The translations under genes were made by a program, and so were the position numbers. Shown piece by piece: positions 8,007 to 16,124 of a stretch of 64,000 nucleotides of DNA. This DNA comes from JAPOXR01 sp965116115 (GTDB taxonomy: Bacteria > Pseudomonadota > Alphaproteobacteria > Rhodobacterales > Rhodobacteraceae), in NCBI GenBank assembly GCA_965116115.1, contig OZ220486.1:558001-622000 (forward strand), in the 5' to 3' direction. How positions within the stretch are numbered: the stretch's first letter is position 1; each line of letters starts with the position of its first letter. The notes below the pieces were generated by a model that saw only the letters and a list, made by a program, of their open reading frames with translations, searched no databases and was not told the origin of the DNA.

Positions 8007-9269
8007 TTAAGCCGAGATTGAGACATCGGTCGAGTGTTCCAACTCAATTAGACAGCCTAATTCAAGCTCTGCTTCCGCTTTGGGCACGTCCAGAAGGATA
8101 GCGAAAAGCTCTTCGAGCTTAGACCGGCTGATCAACTCTCTATCAAAAGCATCCAGCGCTAGATTTAGGAAATGGTGACGGAACCGATTTCTTTCTTCGA
8201 CTTGATCCGGCTCCGGGAGTTGAAGCAGCTTTTCGAGTTGACGCCCGCGACCCGCCCGCTCTTGTTCTGACAATCGCTCTAGTTCGGTTGGCGAAATCAA
8301 TTGCAAGTTTCGCAGACGGTAGATAGCGACCATTCTGCTGACGCTGAAGTGCCGCGCCAACAGCACAATGTCGTGCAAGTGAATCTCGCCAACCTTCGAA
8401 CTTCTGCGAGCTTCCAGAGCAATCGCGTCTTCGTTGTCAGTTGGCGTCTCTGCAAATAAACGAGATTCCCCGCCTTTTCCTACATGGGTTAAGAAACTCC
8501 TCACTCCAGACTCCGGCATGAGGAAGCTCGCGGCGAAAGAATTCGCGCGCACTTCTAATAAATCGGTGTGTTCACTACCACGACTGATCATGCCCTTCGA
8601 ATCTCGATCCATTAAAATATGCGCGTATTCATGCGCGAATGAAAACGTGCGCCGAACAACATGCTTCTTTCTATTGACCGCAACAAAAGCACCTATATTT
8701 GGCACAAAGAGAGCCAATCCGGATACGTCGTCCGGCAAGTCCACAACGGCAGTGCGAACGCCTTGCTTTTCAAGATATTCAGCGATATTTCCAATCGGTG
8801 CGCTGCCGATCCCAATTCGTTGACGCTCCTGCTTTGCAACCGATACGCCGTGACGGATTGAGTCATAACGCGACTCAGGTGCAGGAAAATTGTAACGCAC
8901 TACGGACGAGAGTTTTCTGTCCAATCCAACGAGGCGTTCCAAGTTGGTAACCTCAGAGCCGATTTGGATGCACTGTCGTAGAGAGTCGATCATTTCCTCT
9001 TGTCGGGCGAGTTCTTCGTCAGCGCGGAAGAGAACCGCAAGCGGTTCCTCTTCATGAAAATCTTCGGCAAAAAAATTGCGAATATCGCGACCATAGAGGC
9101 GTGCAAGCTTGTTCAGTTCAATGCTGGAAACGGAACGTTTCCCGAGTTCGATTTGTGCGATTGCAGAAAGTGGCAAGCCGAGATGATCAGCTGCCCGCTC
9201 TTGGGTAAACGATGACGCCTCACGGGCAACCCTTAATCTCTGTCCTAGCTGCTCCTGTGATATCGGCAT
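8007..9269 (-). CDS. XRE helix-turn-helix / ImmA-IrrE metallopeptidase antitoxin-regulator
   Basis: The 420-residue protein begins with an XRE-type HTH (EQLGQRLRVAREASSFTQE to QIELGKRSVSS, about residues 4-48). The central domain carries the zincin motif HEYAHILMD (HExxH) of the ImmA/IrrE family, and a helical C-terminal tail follows. In this family (COG2856) the peptidase domain is used to neutralise partner toxins or cleave repressors. I prefer ATG 9269 over ATG 9302, because GGAGAAGAG stands six bases before 9269. Transcription would proceed from this gene into the PIN gene 18 bases further on. Autorepression by the HTH is likely from family behaviour. The IS66 unit begins 79 bases upstream, at 9348. 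Confidence 0.85.
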   Translation of the reverse strand: MPISQEQLGQRLRVAREASSFTQERAADHLGLPLSAIAQIELGKRSVSSIELNKLARLYGRDIRNFFAEDFHEEEPLAVLFRADEELARQEEMIDSLRQCIQIGSEVTNLERLVGLDRKLSSVVRYNFPAPESRYDSIRHGVSVAKQERQRIGIGSAPIGNIAEYLEKQGVRTAVVDLPDDVSGLALFVPNIGAFVAVNRKKHVVRRTFSFAHEYAHILMDRDSKGMISRGSEHTDLLEVRANSFAASFLMPESGVRSFLTHVGKGGESRLFAETPTDNEDAIALEARRSSKVGEIHLHDIVLLARHFSVSRMVAIYRLRNLQLISPTELERLSEQERAGRGRQLEKLLQLPEPDQVEERNRFRHHFLNLALDAFDRELISRSKLEELFAILLDVPKAEAELELGCLIELEHSTDVSISA

Positions 9270-9374
9270 AATCAACTCTTCTCCCCAGAGTGTGTTCCCC
9301 ATTGTATGTAAAGCTGGCTCACCGACCCCACAAAGTCAAGATTTATCGTAACTGCTCACCCTTTTTGGGGTTGA

Positions 9375-11180
9375 TCAGGCGTAGTGCGACTTGATCATGT
9401 CTGCGGCCCTTCCGGCGAGCGCGATCCAGCTTGCGACGAGAGGGTTGCAGCCGCGCGCCGCCATAGAGCTCAGGCAGCCTGAGATCCGGCGCCGGGCGTC
9501 TGCGCAGCGCTTGGCGCGGAAGCATCCGGATACCTTGACCTTTGCCATCCTGATCTTCCGTTCTCCGGCATTGTCAGTGAAGCTGACGTCCGGGTTCTTG
9601 ATGAAGCGCAGGACGGACTTCCCGTGCGTCATGAGGCGTTCGTGCAGGTCGTGCGCGTCGGACTTCGCTATCCGTCCGCGTTTCCCTTTCGGGCGCGTCG
9701 GGATTCCGGGCAGTTCCCTCCCGCCTTGGGGCAGGATGGCGCGGTACCGCTTGCGCACGGCCCGGCGGTCGGCTTCGGCCAGGGTCTTGGATTCGCTCTT
9801 GTTGACCTTGCGGCGGGCCTCGCGCAGTGGGCTCTTCATCAGTCGCGCCCTGCCCATTAGTAACAAAAGGTGTCATCACAAGCGTGTCAGTCGGTACTCG
9901 GCGGCAGCGATTCCGTGATTTCCGGTTCAGCTGATTTTTCAGCACGGGGGCTTGACAAGTCCCGCCCGGGCGTTCATGTTCCCCGCCGTGGAATACACCC
10001 CGCTGTCGATTCGTTCAACCCTCGTGCAGCCCGCCCCTGAGTTTGCCGCCGCCCGGCGATCTCGGAACGGCGGTCACGGTGCCCGCCCGGACAGGCGGAT
10101 ATCTCGGCCGCAGGTATAACGCCCCCGCCGGTGCTCAGACCGGCTGGGAAGGCTATGTCTTCCTCTCCCATGGCGTCGCCGTCGACCGCTCCCTTGCCGC
10201 CGGCCACGGAAGCCGGGCAGCGAAACTTCTCGCGCAAGGCTGAATATCAGTGCCGAACCGTCCCTCGCAGACCGGAAACCCCGCCCTCCGCAACCGCTTG
10301 TGATGACACCTTTTGTTACTGATGGGCAGGGCGCGCCCGGCAGAAGCCGTCAGACTCGATGACGAAGGTCAGCTCGCGGAGGAGACAGCTGCCGCACAGC
10401 TGGCAGCTGCACTGGCCGCAGCCCGGGAACGAGGCCCGGCAGTCGTAGATCAGGACTCCCTTGCAGCGCGGGATGATGCCGATCTCGTCGATCGCCTCCC
10501 GGCCGCGCTTCCGGTGCAGGAACTTCATGGTCACGCCCCCGTCGTTGACGACGCAGCCATCAGTTCCTGCCGTCGACCCGGAAGCCGGTCTCGTCGGCAT
10601 GCAGGGCCCGGCGTTGCGGAAGATGCGCCGCGGCGGCCTCTTCCCATGACGCGGGCGCGTCGTGAAGGCGTCGGACATAGCCGAGGCTGGAGATCGCCTG
10701 CACGAGCGCGACGGCCCGGCGCAGGGACAGCATATGTGCGACCAGCAGGTTGACAACGAAGGCTTGGAGGCCAGCGCCGTACTGCAGAGGGCCCGCGGCA
10801 TATCGTCGGGGAACCGTCCCTTGGTTCGGGCCCGGCAGTCCGGGCATTCCTTGATCTCGGCGTCGACGCCGGACAGGTCGGCGCCGCAGGTCTCGACGGC
10901 AGTCTTCCGGAGGTTGCCGCCCGTCCGCAGGTTCGGCTTCGGGCCCTTGCCGCTGCCGCCGGCGCGCCGGGCGCTCTCGTCCCTCTCCGTCTGCGACGGC
11001 GGGAGGCTGGAGTTTCCCGACCCCTTGCGCGCGGTCTTCTCCATGAACACGGTCAGCATCAGCAGGCCGCTGAAGAGCGCCTCGCACTCCGGGCTGACCC
11101 TGCCCGTGGAGATCGTGGAACCGCTCCCGGCAGGCATTGAACTCCTCTCCCAGCGAGACCTTGTTCACCGTCGCTGTCAC
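9375..11180 (-). pseudogene. IS66-family transposase (TnpC type), frameshifted and split
   Basis: Translation would start at GTG 11180. Recognisable IS66 parts in order are EEFNACRERFHDLHGQG, EKTARKGSGNSSLPPSQT (the NSSxPPSxD-like motif), QYGAGLQAFVVNLLVAHM, HADETGF (DDE acidic residue), MKFLHRKRGREAIDE, CGSCLLRELTFVIESDG, GKRGRIAKSDAHDLHERL, FTDNAGERKIRMAKVKVSGC and the end IKSHYA. Frames change near 11095, 10800 and 10560. About 40 codons of the N-terminal zinc-finger region are missing between GADLSGV and DAEIKEC. A foreign 484-bp element interrupts the gene at 9848-10331; removing it together with one CGCG copy rejoins GFCRA to RLMKSPL in frame. Confidence 0.88.
9848..10331. mobile_element. 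484-bp MITE-like element nested in the IS66 transposase
   Basis: The ends are inverted copies beginning CCCTGCCCATYAGTAACAAA and extend for about 37 bases (9848-9884 and 10295-10331) with one mismatch. A 4-bp direct repeat CGCG flanks the unit (9844-9847 and 10332-10335). No plausible transposase is encoded inside; the short frames such as 9974-10237 lack family features. Excision with one CGCG copy restores the reading frame of the host transposase, which fixes the boundaries precisely. The mobilising family is unknown. Confidence 0.8.
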
Positions 11181-11800
11181 TCCACCTCTGCCGCTATGGC
11201 CGCCGCCGCGTTGCGCTTGATGCGTTGGCAGTCGGTGAAGTTCCTACCCGCGCATATGTGCCGGCAGGGCCGGCCCTGCGCGAAGTTGAACCACAGCTTC
11301 CCGGTGACGACGCAGAACTGGTTGTTGACTTGGATCTCGACCAAGCGCCAGCCGGCCAGGTGCGTGTCGTAGAACGGAGGACAAAGATAGCCGTTGCCCA
11401 TCACTTGGTAGGGCAGCGACTTCAGGATGCCGAGGAGCTCGACATGGTCGTCGTCCGTGCAGTCGAAGCGGCAGCGGTGCTGCGACCTGCGCGTCGACTG
11501 CGCATAGGGCGGGTCGCAGTAGACTGGTTCGCGGCCCTGGAACGGGAACGTCTTAAGAAAAGCCAAGGCGCAGCCATGGCGGAGTTCGACCGGGCAGTCG
11601 CATCGGAAGGCGTCGATCGCCCGGCGGTTGAGGTTGATGCCGATGTTGCGGATCGCCGCCGGCTTGCGCTTCATGATCGCGCCGCCCCGAGGAACGGCTC
11701 GATGTATGCGTCATGCGGGGGCATGGCCGCGATGATCGCCTGGCAGAGCCCCGTCGCCGCGGGCCGGAAAGGGAGACAGGCCGAATACCTGACCGGTTTT
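11177..11800 (-). pseudogene. IS66-borne DNA adenine methylase, copy 2 (frameshifted)
   Basis: This is the better preserved copy of the passenger methylase. The 5' frame reads CQAIIAAMPPHDAYIEPFLG (motif I region of D12-class enzymes) and shifts near 11690 into GAIMKRKPAAIRNIGINLN, then VYCDPPYAQSTRRSQ (catalytic DPPY), YDTHLAGWRLVEIQ and HICAGRNFTDCQRIKRN. It ends with TGA at 11177-11179, overlapping the GTG of the transposase, which suggests coupled translation when the element was alive. The intact protein would methylate adenine N6. No typical N-terminal start is visible between the IS end and motif I, so the first part may also be lost. Confidence 0.78.
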
Positions 11801-11957
11801 TGCTGATCGGAACCCCGTCAGGAAAAACGATCAATGATCAGCAGGGGGTGAGCAGTTACAGGAAATCAAAGAATTCCGCGGGGCGGAATTGCGCGGTCGT
11901 TTGCCGAAGATTGGATCCGCGGTTTTGCTGCGTTGCCGTGACATCTGCCGGTGCCAG

Positions 11958-12428
11958 TCACCTGTACGCGACCTTGAGAACCGAGTAGTTTTTTTCACCG
12001 CGCGGAGTGTTCACTTCGATCAGGTCCCCTTCGCTGCAGCCGATCAAAGCCGCGGCCAGCGGGGCTTTCAGGTTGAGCAGTCCGCTCTTGGGATCCGCCT
12101 CGGCTTCGCTGACAATCTGGTAGGTGGATTCCCTGCCGGTGGATTCGTCACGGACAGTCACGGTCGCGCCGAATTTGACCGGTCCGTCAAGCTTGGAAAC
12201 ATCAATCACCTGGGCGTTCCCGACAATATGACCGAGTTCCTTGATTCTGCGTTCGATCCAGCCCTGTTGCTCGCGGGCGGCGTGATACTCGGCGTTTTCG
12301 CTCAGATCGCCGTGCTCGCGCGCCTCCGCGATCGCCTGAATAACGGCCGGACGGTCAACCGTCTTGAGGCGCTTCATTTCCGCTTCAAGCTTCTGAAACC
12401 CCGCCTCTGTCATCGGAATTCTGTTCAT
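11958..12428 (-). CDS. greA: Transcription elongation factor GreA
   Basis: The 156-residue protein rescues backtracked RNA polymerase by stimulating transcript cleavage. The N-terminal coiled coil carries the catalytic acidic tip (EAREHGDLSENAEYHAAREQQ, about residues 35-55), and the C-terminal FKBP-like domain ends with GEKNYSVLKVAYR. Start ATG 12428 gives the standard family length; upstream in-frame ATGs up to 12608 would add a non-homologous basic leader and run into the divergent promoter region. It lies 97 bases inside the chromosome from the right end of the composite element, which inserted in the non-coding space downstream of greA. Confidence 0.96.
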   Translation of the reverse strand: MNRIPMTEAGFQKLEAEMKRLKTVDRPAVIQAIAEAREHGDLSENAEYHAAREQQGWIERRIKELGHIVGNAQVIDVSKLDGPVKFGATVTVRDESTGRESTYQIVSEAEADPKSGLLNLKAPLAAALIGCSEGDLIEVNTPRGEKNYSVLKVAYR

Positions 12429-12631
12429 TGCAGTCTCTCGCTTTACGGCAGCGCAACGCGTCGTCATAAGGCTGGAGCCGGCGGCGTCAAGCGATTCGCG
12501 GAATCGCCTCATCGTCCGCCCGCGGCAGCGGCTCTGCCGGAATCCGCCTTCCCGCAATTGACCAGCGCGGCGAAATTCCATTATGCGTCCTTGCCGAAGT
12601 CTGTTCAAAATTACAGTGACGGAGTCTGACG

Positions 12632-14287
12632 ATGCCGGAATCCGAACGCGAATCCATGGAATTCGATGTCGTTATCGTCGGAGCCGGACCGTCCGGCCTG
12701 TCGGCGGCGGTCAGGCTGAAGCAGCTCGACCCGGCGATAGAGGTCTGCGTGCTGGAAAAAGGGTCGGAAGTCGGCGCGCACATCCTGTCGGGCGCGGTTC
12801 TGGATCCGGCCGGACTCAACGCGTTGCTGCCCGGCTGGCGCGGACTCGGCGCGCCCGTTTCCGTCGAAGTCACCGAAGACAATTTCTTTGTTCTTGGAGA
12901 AGCCGGCCAGCTTCGGATCCCGAACTGGCCTATGCCTCCTCTGATGAGCAATCACGGCAATTACATCGTGTCCATGGGCAATGTGTGCCGCTGGCTGGCC
13001 GGACAGGCTGAGGCCATGGGGGTCGAGATATATCCGGGAATGTCATGCTCTGAACCCGTTTTCGGAGCGAACGGAGAGGTGGAGGGCGTCGTTGCCGGAG
13101 AATTCGGCCGCGGCCTGGACGGGAAACCGGGACCGGCCTATGAGCCCGGGATCAATGTGAAGGGAAAATACGTTTTTCTGTGCGAAGGGGCCCGGGGGTC
13201 TCTCTCCAAGCGGGTCATCGCGCGTTTCGGGCTGGATACGGAAGCCGATGTTCCGAAATTCGGGCTCGGAATGAAGGAAATCTGGGAAATCCCGCCGGAA
13301 AATCACAGGCAGGGATGCGTGACCCATACGGCGGGCTGGCCTCTGGGATCCAACGCCGGCGGCGGATCGTTCGTTTACCATATGGAAAACAATCAGATCA
13401 GCATCGGGTTCGTGGTGCATCTGAACTACCGCAACCCGCATCTGTTCCCCTATATGGAATTTCAGCGGTTCAAACATCACCCGATGATTGCCCGCCTGCT
13501 CAGCGGAGGCCGCCGGGCGGCCTACGGGGCGCGGGCGATCACGGAAGGCGGATGGCAGTCAATTCCCAGACTCGCCTTCCCCGGAGGCGTATTGGCCGGC
13601 TGCGCCGCGGGATTCGTCAATGTGCCCCGGATCAAGGGCAATCACAACGCCATGCTGAGCGGCATCGCGGCGGCTGAATCGGCTTTCGCGGCGCTGTCGG
13701 CGGGACGGTCCGGGGACGAATTGACGGATTATGAAACCGCTGTCCGCAGCGGTCCGGTCGGAAAGGATCTGAAGCGGGTTCGCAACGTCAAGCCGCTGTG
13801 GTCGAAGTTCGGCACCGTGCCGTCGTTCGCGGCCGGCGCATTCGACATGTGGGTAGCGAATCTCACCGGCTGGAATCCTCTCGGCACGCTTCGGCACGGA
13901 AAGAGCGACGCCGCGGCGACGGAGCCGGCGGAAAAGCACCGCCCGATCGACTATCCCAAGCCCGACGGCAAGCTGAGTTTTGACAGGCTGAGCAATGTCA
14001 GCTTTTCCGGCGCCGCCCACGGGGCGGGGCAACCGTGCCACCTGCATCTGATTGACTCCGAGACGCCGGTCGCGGTAAATCTTCCGCAGTTCGGAGAGCC
14101 GGCGCAGAGGTACTGCCCCGCCGGAGTCTATGAAGTGCTGTACAACCGCGACGGGCAGAATCCGGAATTCAGGATCAATCCCTCAAATTGCGTTCACTGC
14201 AAAACGTGCGACATCAAGGATCCGAGCGAGAATATAGAATGGCGCGTCCCTCAGGGCGGCGACGGGCCCAACTATCCGAATATGTAG
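12632..14287 (+). CDS. Electron transfer flavoprotein-ubiquinone oxidoreductase
   Basis: This 551-residue membrane-associated flavoprotein passes electrons from ETF to ubiquinone during fatty-acid and amino-acid oxidation. The FAD-binding motif is VVIVGAGPSGLSAAVRL (residues 13-29). The C-terminal ferredoxin-like region has the four cysteines of the 4Fe-4S cluster, starting at RYCPAGVYE and continuing NCVHCKTCDIKDP. The length matches the bacterial family. ATG 12632 has a GGAG site eight bases upstream. It diverges from greA and is followed 10 bases later by the TPR gene, suggesting co-transcription. Confidence 0.95.
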   Translation: MPESERESMEFDVVIVGAGPSGLSAAVRLKQLDPAIEVCVLEKGSEVGAHILSGAVLDPAGLNALLPGWRGLGAPVSVEVTEDNFFVLGEAGQLRIPNWPMPPLMSNHGNYIVSMGNVCRWLAGQAEAMGVEIYPGMSCSEPVFGANGEVEGVVAGEFGRGLDGKPGPAYEPGINVKGKYVFLCEGARGSLSKRVIARFGLDTEADVPKFGLGMKEIWEIPPENHRQGCVTHTAGWPLGSNAGGGSFVYHMENNQISIGFVVHLNYRNPHLFPYMEFQRFKHHPMIARLLSGGRRAAYGARAITEGGWQSIPRLAFPGGVLAGCAAGFVNVPRIKGNHNAMLSGIAAAESAFAALSAGRSGDELTDYETAVRSGPVGKDLKRVRNVKPLWSKFGTVPSFAAGAFDMWVANLTGWNPLGTLRHGKSDAAATEPAEKHRPIDYPKPDGKLSFDRLSNVSFSGAAHGAGQPCHLHLIDSETPVAVNLPQFGEPAQRYCPAGVYEVLYNRDGQNPEFRINPSNCVHCKTCDIKDPSENIEWRVPQGGDGPNYPNM

Positions 14288-14297
14288 GCGGCGAGGC

Positions 14298-16124
14298 ATG
14301 GCGGCGAAAACACTGAATTCCAGATTCGTTCCGGTGAGGGGCCGGTCCGGGACGGCAGGGCGTTCCGGCGGCTTGGCCGGGTGCCTCGCTTGGCTGCCGG
14401 CGGCGCTTTGTCTCGCTGTTTCGCAGCCGTCGGCCGCGATGGAACTTACCGGCGGGCAGATCGGCAGCTATCTCGCCGCCCGCAGCAAGGCTTTGTCTTA
14501 CGACTATACGGGCGCGGCCGAGCATTACCGCGAACTGATCGCCGAACAGCCCGATGATCTTTATCTGCTTGACGGAGCGCTGCGTGTTTTCATGGCCGAA
14601 GGCGACCGGCGGGGCACGCTGTCGGCGGCCGCCAAGCTGGAAGAAGGCGGCGTCAGCAGTCTCCTGATCGAAAATGTGATGCTTGTTTCTGAACTGCGTT
14701 CGGGAGACTACGAAAGCGCTCTGACCCGCATAGGCGGACTGGGAGCCGAAATCGGGCCTGACCTCGCGCGTATCGTGAAAGGATGGGCCCATGTCGGTTC
14801 GGGAGACATGGCGGCCGCGACCGCCGCGTTCGGCGATTATTCGGAAGGCGCCAGTCAGGATCTGGTGCAGTTCCACCAGTCCCTGGCGCTCGCGATTTAC
14901 GGTGATTTCGAGTCGGCTGAAAACCTGATGGCCGGCATCGCGGGCCGCAACGAAGTGCCGAGATCAATTCCTGATCAACTGGTGACCGCTTGGGCGCAGG
15001 CTCTTGTTCAGCTGGACCGCCGGGATGACGCGGTTCAGCTCATTGACAGTTTCAACTTTCGCCACGGGCCGGCGTCGGCCCGTGAAAAGCTGGCGGATCT
15101 CCGTCGGCGGATCTTAAATGGCCGGCAGGTTGATTTCGATTTCGTGTCGGATCCGGTTGAAGGCGTGTCCAAATTCTACACCGCTGTCGCCAGAGACTTC
15201 GCGATAAACGAGCAGTTCAACGTCTCGATCCTGTTTGCCAGAATGGCGCAAATGCTTGATCCCGGCAACGCGGAAATCGCTTATGAGCTGGGGACGTATC
15301 TGGGCGACATCGGAAGCCATGAAATGGCCGCGGCCAGTTTCGACGAAATCGGCGCCGGCGATCCGGCGCATTATCTGGCTCAAATCGAAAGGGCGAATTC
15401 GCTCAGGACGCTGGGCCGGGGCGAGGAATCCGTCAGTCTGCTCACCGATCTGGCCGATCAGTACGGTGACAAAATCCTCGTGAATCTGACGCTCGGCTAC
15501 GGCAGGCTGGAAGACAAAGATTACGCGGAAGCGGAGGACGCTTTTGACAAGGCGGTTGAACTGACGCAGGCGAATGCGCCGGGAAACCCCGGAGACGAAG
15601 CCTACAGCAATTACTTCGCTGAAAACTGGAGGCCGCATTATGTCCGCGCCATCGCCCGCGAACGTCAGGGCGACTGGGAAAACGCGAAATCCGACCTTGA
15701 GATCGCCGCCGGTTTTTCCGGCGGCGATCCGTATGTTCTGAACTATCTCGGCTACAGCATGCTGGTTCAGGGCGAAGATGCCGCCGTCGCCGAGAACCTC
15801 ATCCGCAGGGCGCTGGAGCTTGAACCCGAAAACGGCGCCTTCATCGATTCTCTGGGATGGGCGCAGTTCCTGCAGGGCAGATACCGAGAGGCTCTGCCCA
15901 ACCTTGAGAAAGCGGTCCGGCTGATGCCGAACACCGCGGAAGTCATAGATCATCTGGGCGATGTCTACTGGATGGTCGGCCGCAAGCGGGAAGCGGAATT
16001 CCAATGGAAGCGCGCGCTGCTGTTTGAAGACGAAAACGTTGATGCGGACCGGGTCAAACGCAAACTCAGCCTGGGGCTGGACAAGGTTCTGGAGGAAGAG
16101 GCCGCTGGCCGGGACGGCGATTGA
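14298..16124 (+). CDS. Secreted or periplasmic TPR-repeat protein
   Basis: The 608-residue protein has a long basic leader with a hydrophobic core (about residues 30-47, LAWLPAALCLAVSQPSAA) consistent with export to the periplasm. Tetratricopeptide-type helices follow along the whole length. Clear repeats are AAEHYRELIAEQPDDLYLL near the N-terminus and GAFIDSLGWAQFLQGRYREA and AEFQWKRALLFEDEN near the C-terminus. TPR arrays act as protein-binding scaffolds, and this neighbour of ispE is common in Alphaproteobacteria, where it is usually annotated only as a TPR protein. Its last codons overlap the likely start of ispE, so the pair is probably translated together. Confidence 0.88.
   Translation: MAAKTLNSRFVPVRGRSGTAGRSGGLAGCLAWLPAALCLAVSQPSAAMELTGGQIGSYLAARSKALSYDYTGAAEHYRELIAEQPDDLYLLDGALRVFMAEGDRRGTLSAAAKLEEGGVSSLLIENVMLVSELRSGDYESALTRIGGLGAEIGPDLARIVKGWAHVGSGDMAAATAAFGDYSEGASQDLVQFHQSLALAIYGDFESAENLMAGIAGRNEVPRSIPDQLVTAWAQALVQLDRRDDAVQLIDSFNFRHGPASAREKLADLRRRILNGRQVDFDFVSDPVEGVSKFYTAVARDFAINEQFNVSILFARMAQMLDPGNAEIAYELGTYLGDIGSHEMAAASFDEIGAGDPAHYLAQIERANSLRTLGRGEESVSLLTDLADQYGDKILVNLTLGYGRLEDKDYAEAEDAFDKAVELTQANAPGNPGDEAYSNYFAENWRPHYVRAIARERQGDWENAKSDLEIAAGFSGGDPYVLNYLGYSMLVQGEDAAVAENLIRRALELEPENGAFIDSLGWAQFLQGRYREALPNLEKAVRLMPNTAEVIDHLGDVYWMVGRKREAEFQWKRALLFEDENVDADRVKRKLSLGLDKVLEEEAAGRDGD

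Larger units (their letters stand above)
3867..11860. mobile_element. Probable composite transposon bounded by inverted IS66-type ends, carrying defence-type cargo
   Basis: Both outer ends start with the same 14 bases in inverted orientation, GTAACTGCTCACCC, followed by inverted copies of one methylase-bearing arm. The flanking octamers are GGGAAATC on the left (3859-3866) and AGGAAATC on the right (11861-11868), seven of eight identical. IS66 family ends typically begin GTAA and duplicate 8 bp of target. Inside are a DUF6429 gene, a DUF262/HNH nuclease, a coiled-coil pseudogene, a PIN/ImmA toxin-antitoxin pair, and a complete but dead IS66 element (9348-11860). I infer that the roughly 8-kb unit moved as a block. 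The inner IS end at 9348 has a different flank (GATTTATC), so the inner IS66 unit on its own shows no matching duplication, in agreement with this view. Confidence 0.6.
9348..11860 (-). mobile_element. IS66-family element carrying a DNA methylase gene (inactive)
   Basis: The unit runs from GTAACTGCTCACCC at 9348-9361 to its inverse at 11847-11860. Reading along the minus strand it holds a DNA adenine methylase and then a single large IS66-type transposase (no tnpA/tnpB accessory genes, as in the ISBst12-like group). The two genes overlap as GTGA. The transposase is frameshifted, has an internal deletion and is split by a 484-bp inserted element; the methylase is frameshifted. The element can no longer move by itself. 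No 8-bp duplication flanks this inner unit, but the outer pair 3859-3866 / 11861-11868 nearly matches. Confidence 0.72.

Noticed and set aside
9974..10237. 87-residue minus-strand frame inside the 484-bp nested element
   Set aside because: No transposase or other domain features. The element is better explained as non-autonomous.
12611..12955. Minus-strand frames upstream of greA, including extended greA starts up to 12608
   Set aside because: GreA homology begins at ATG 12428. The extra residues are basic and unlike GreA, and they run through the divergent promoter and into the flavoprotein gene.
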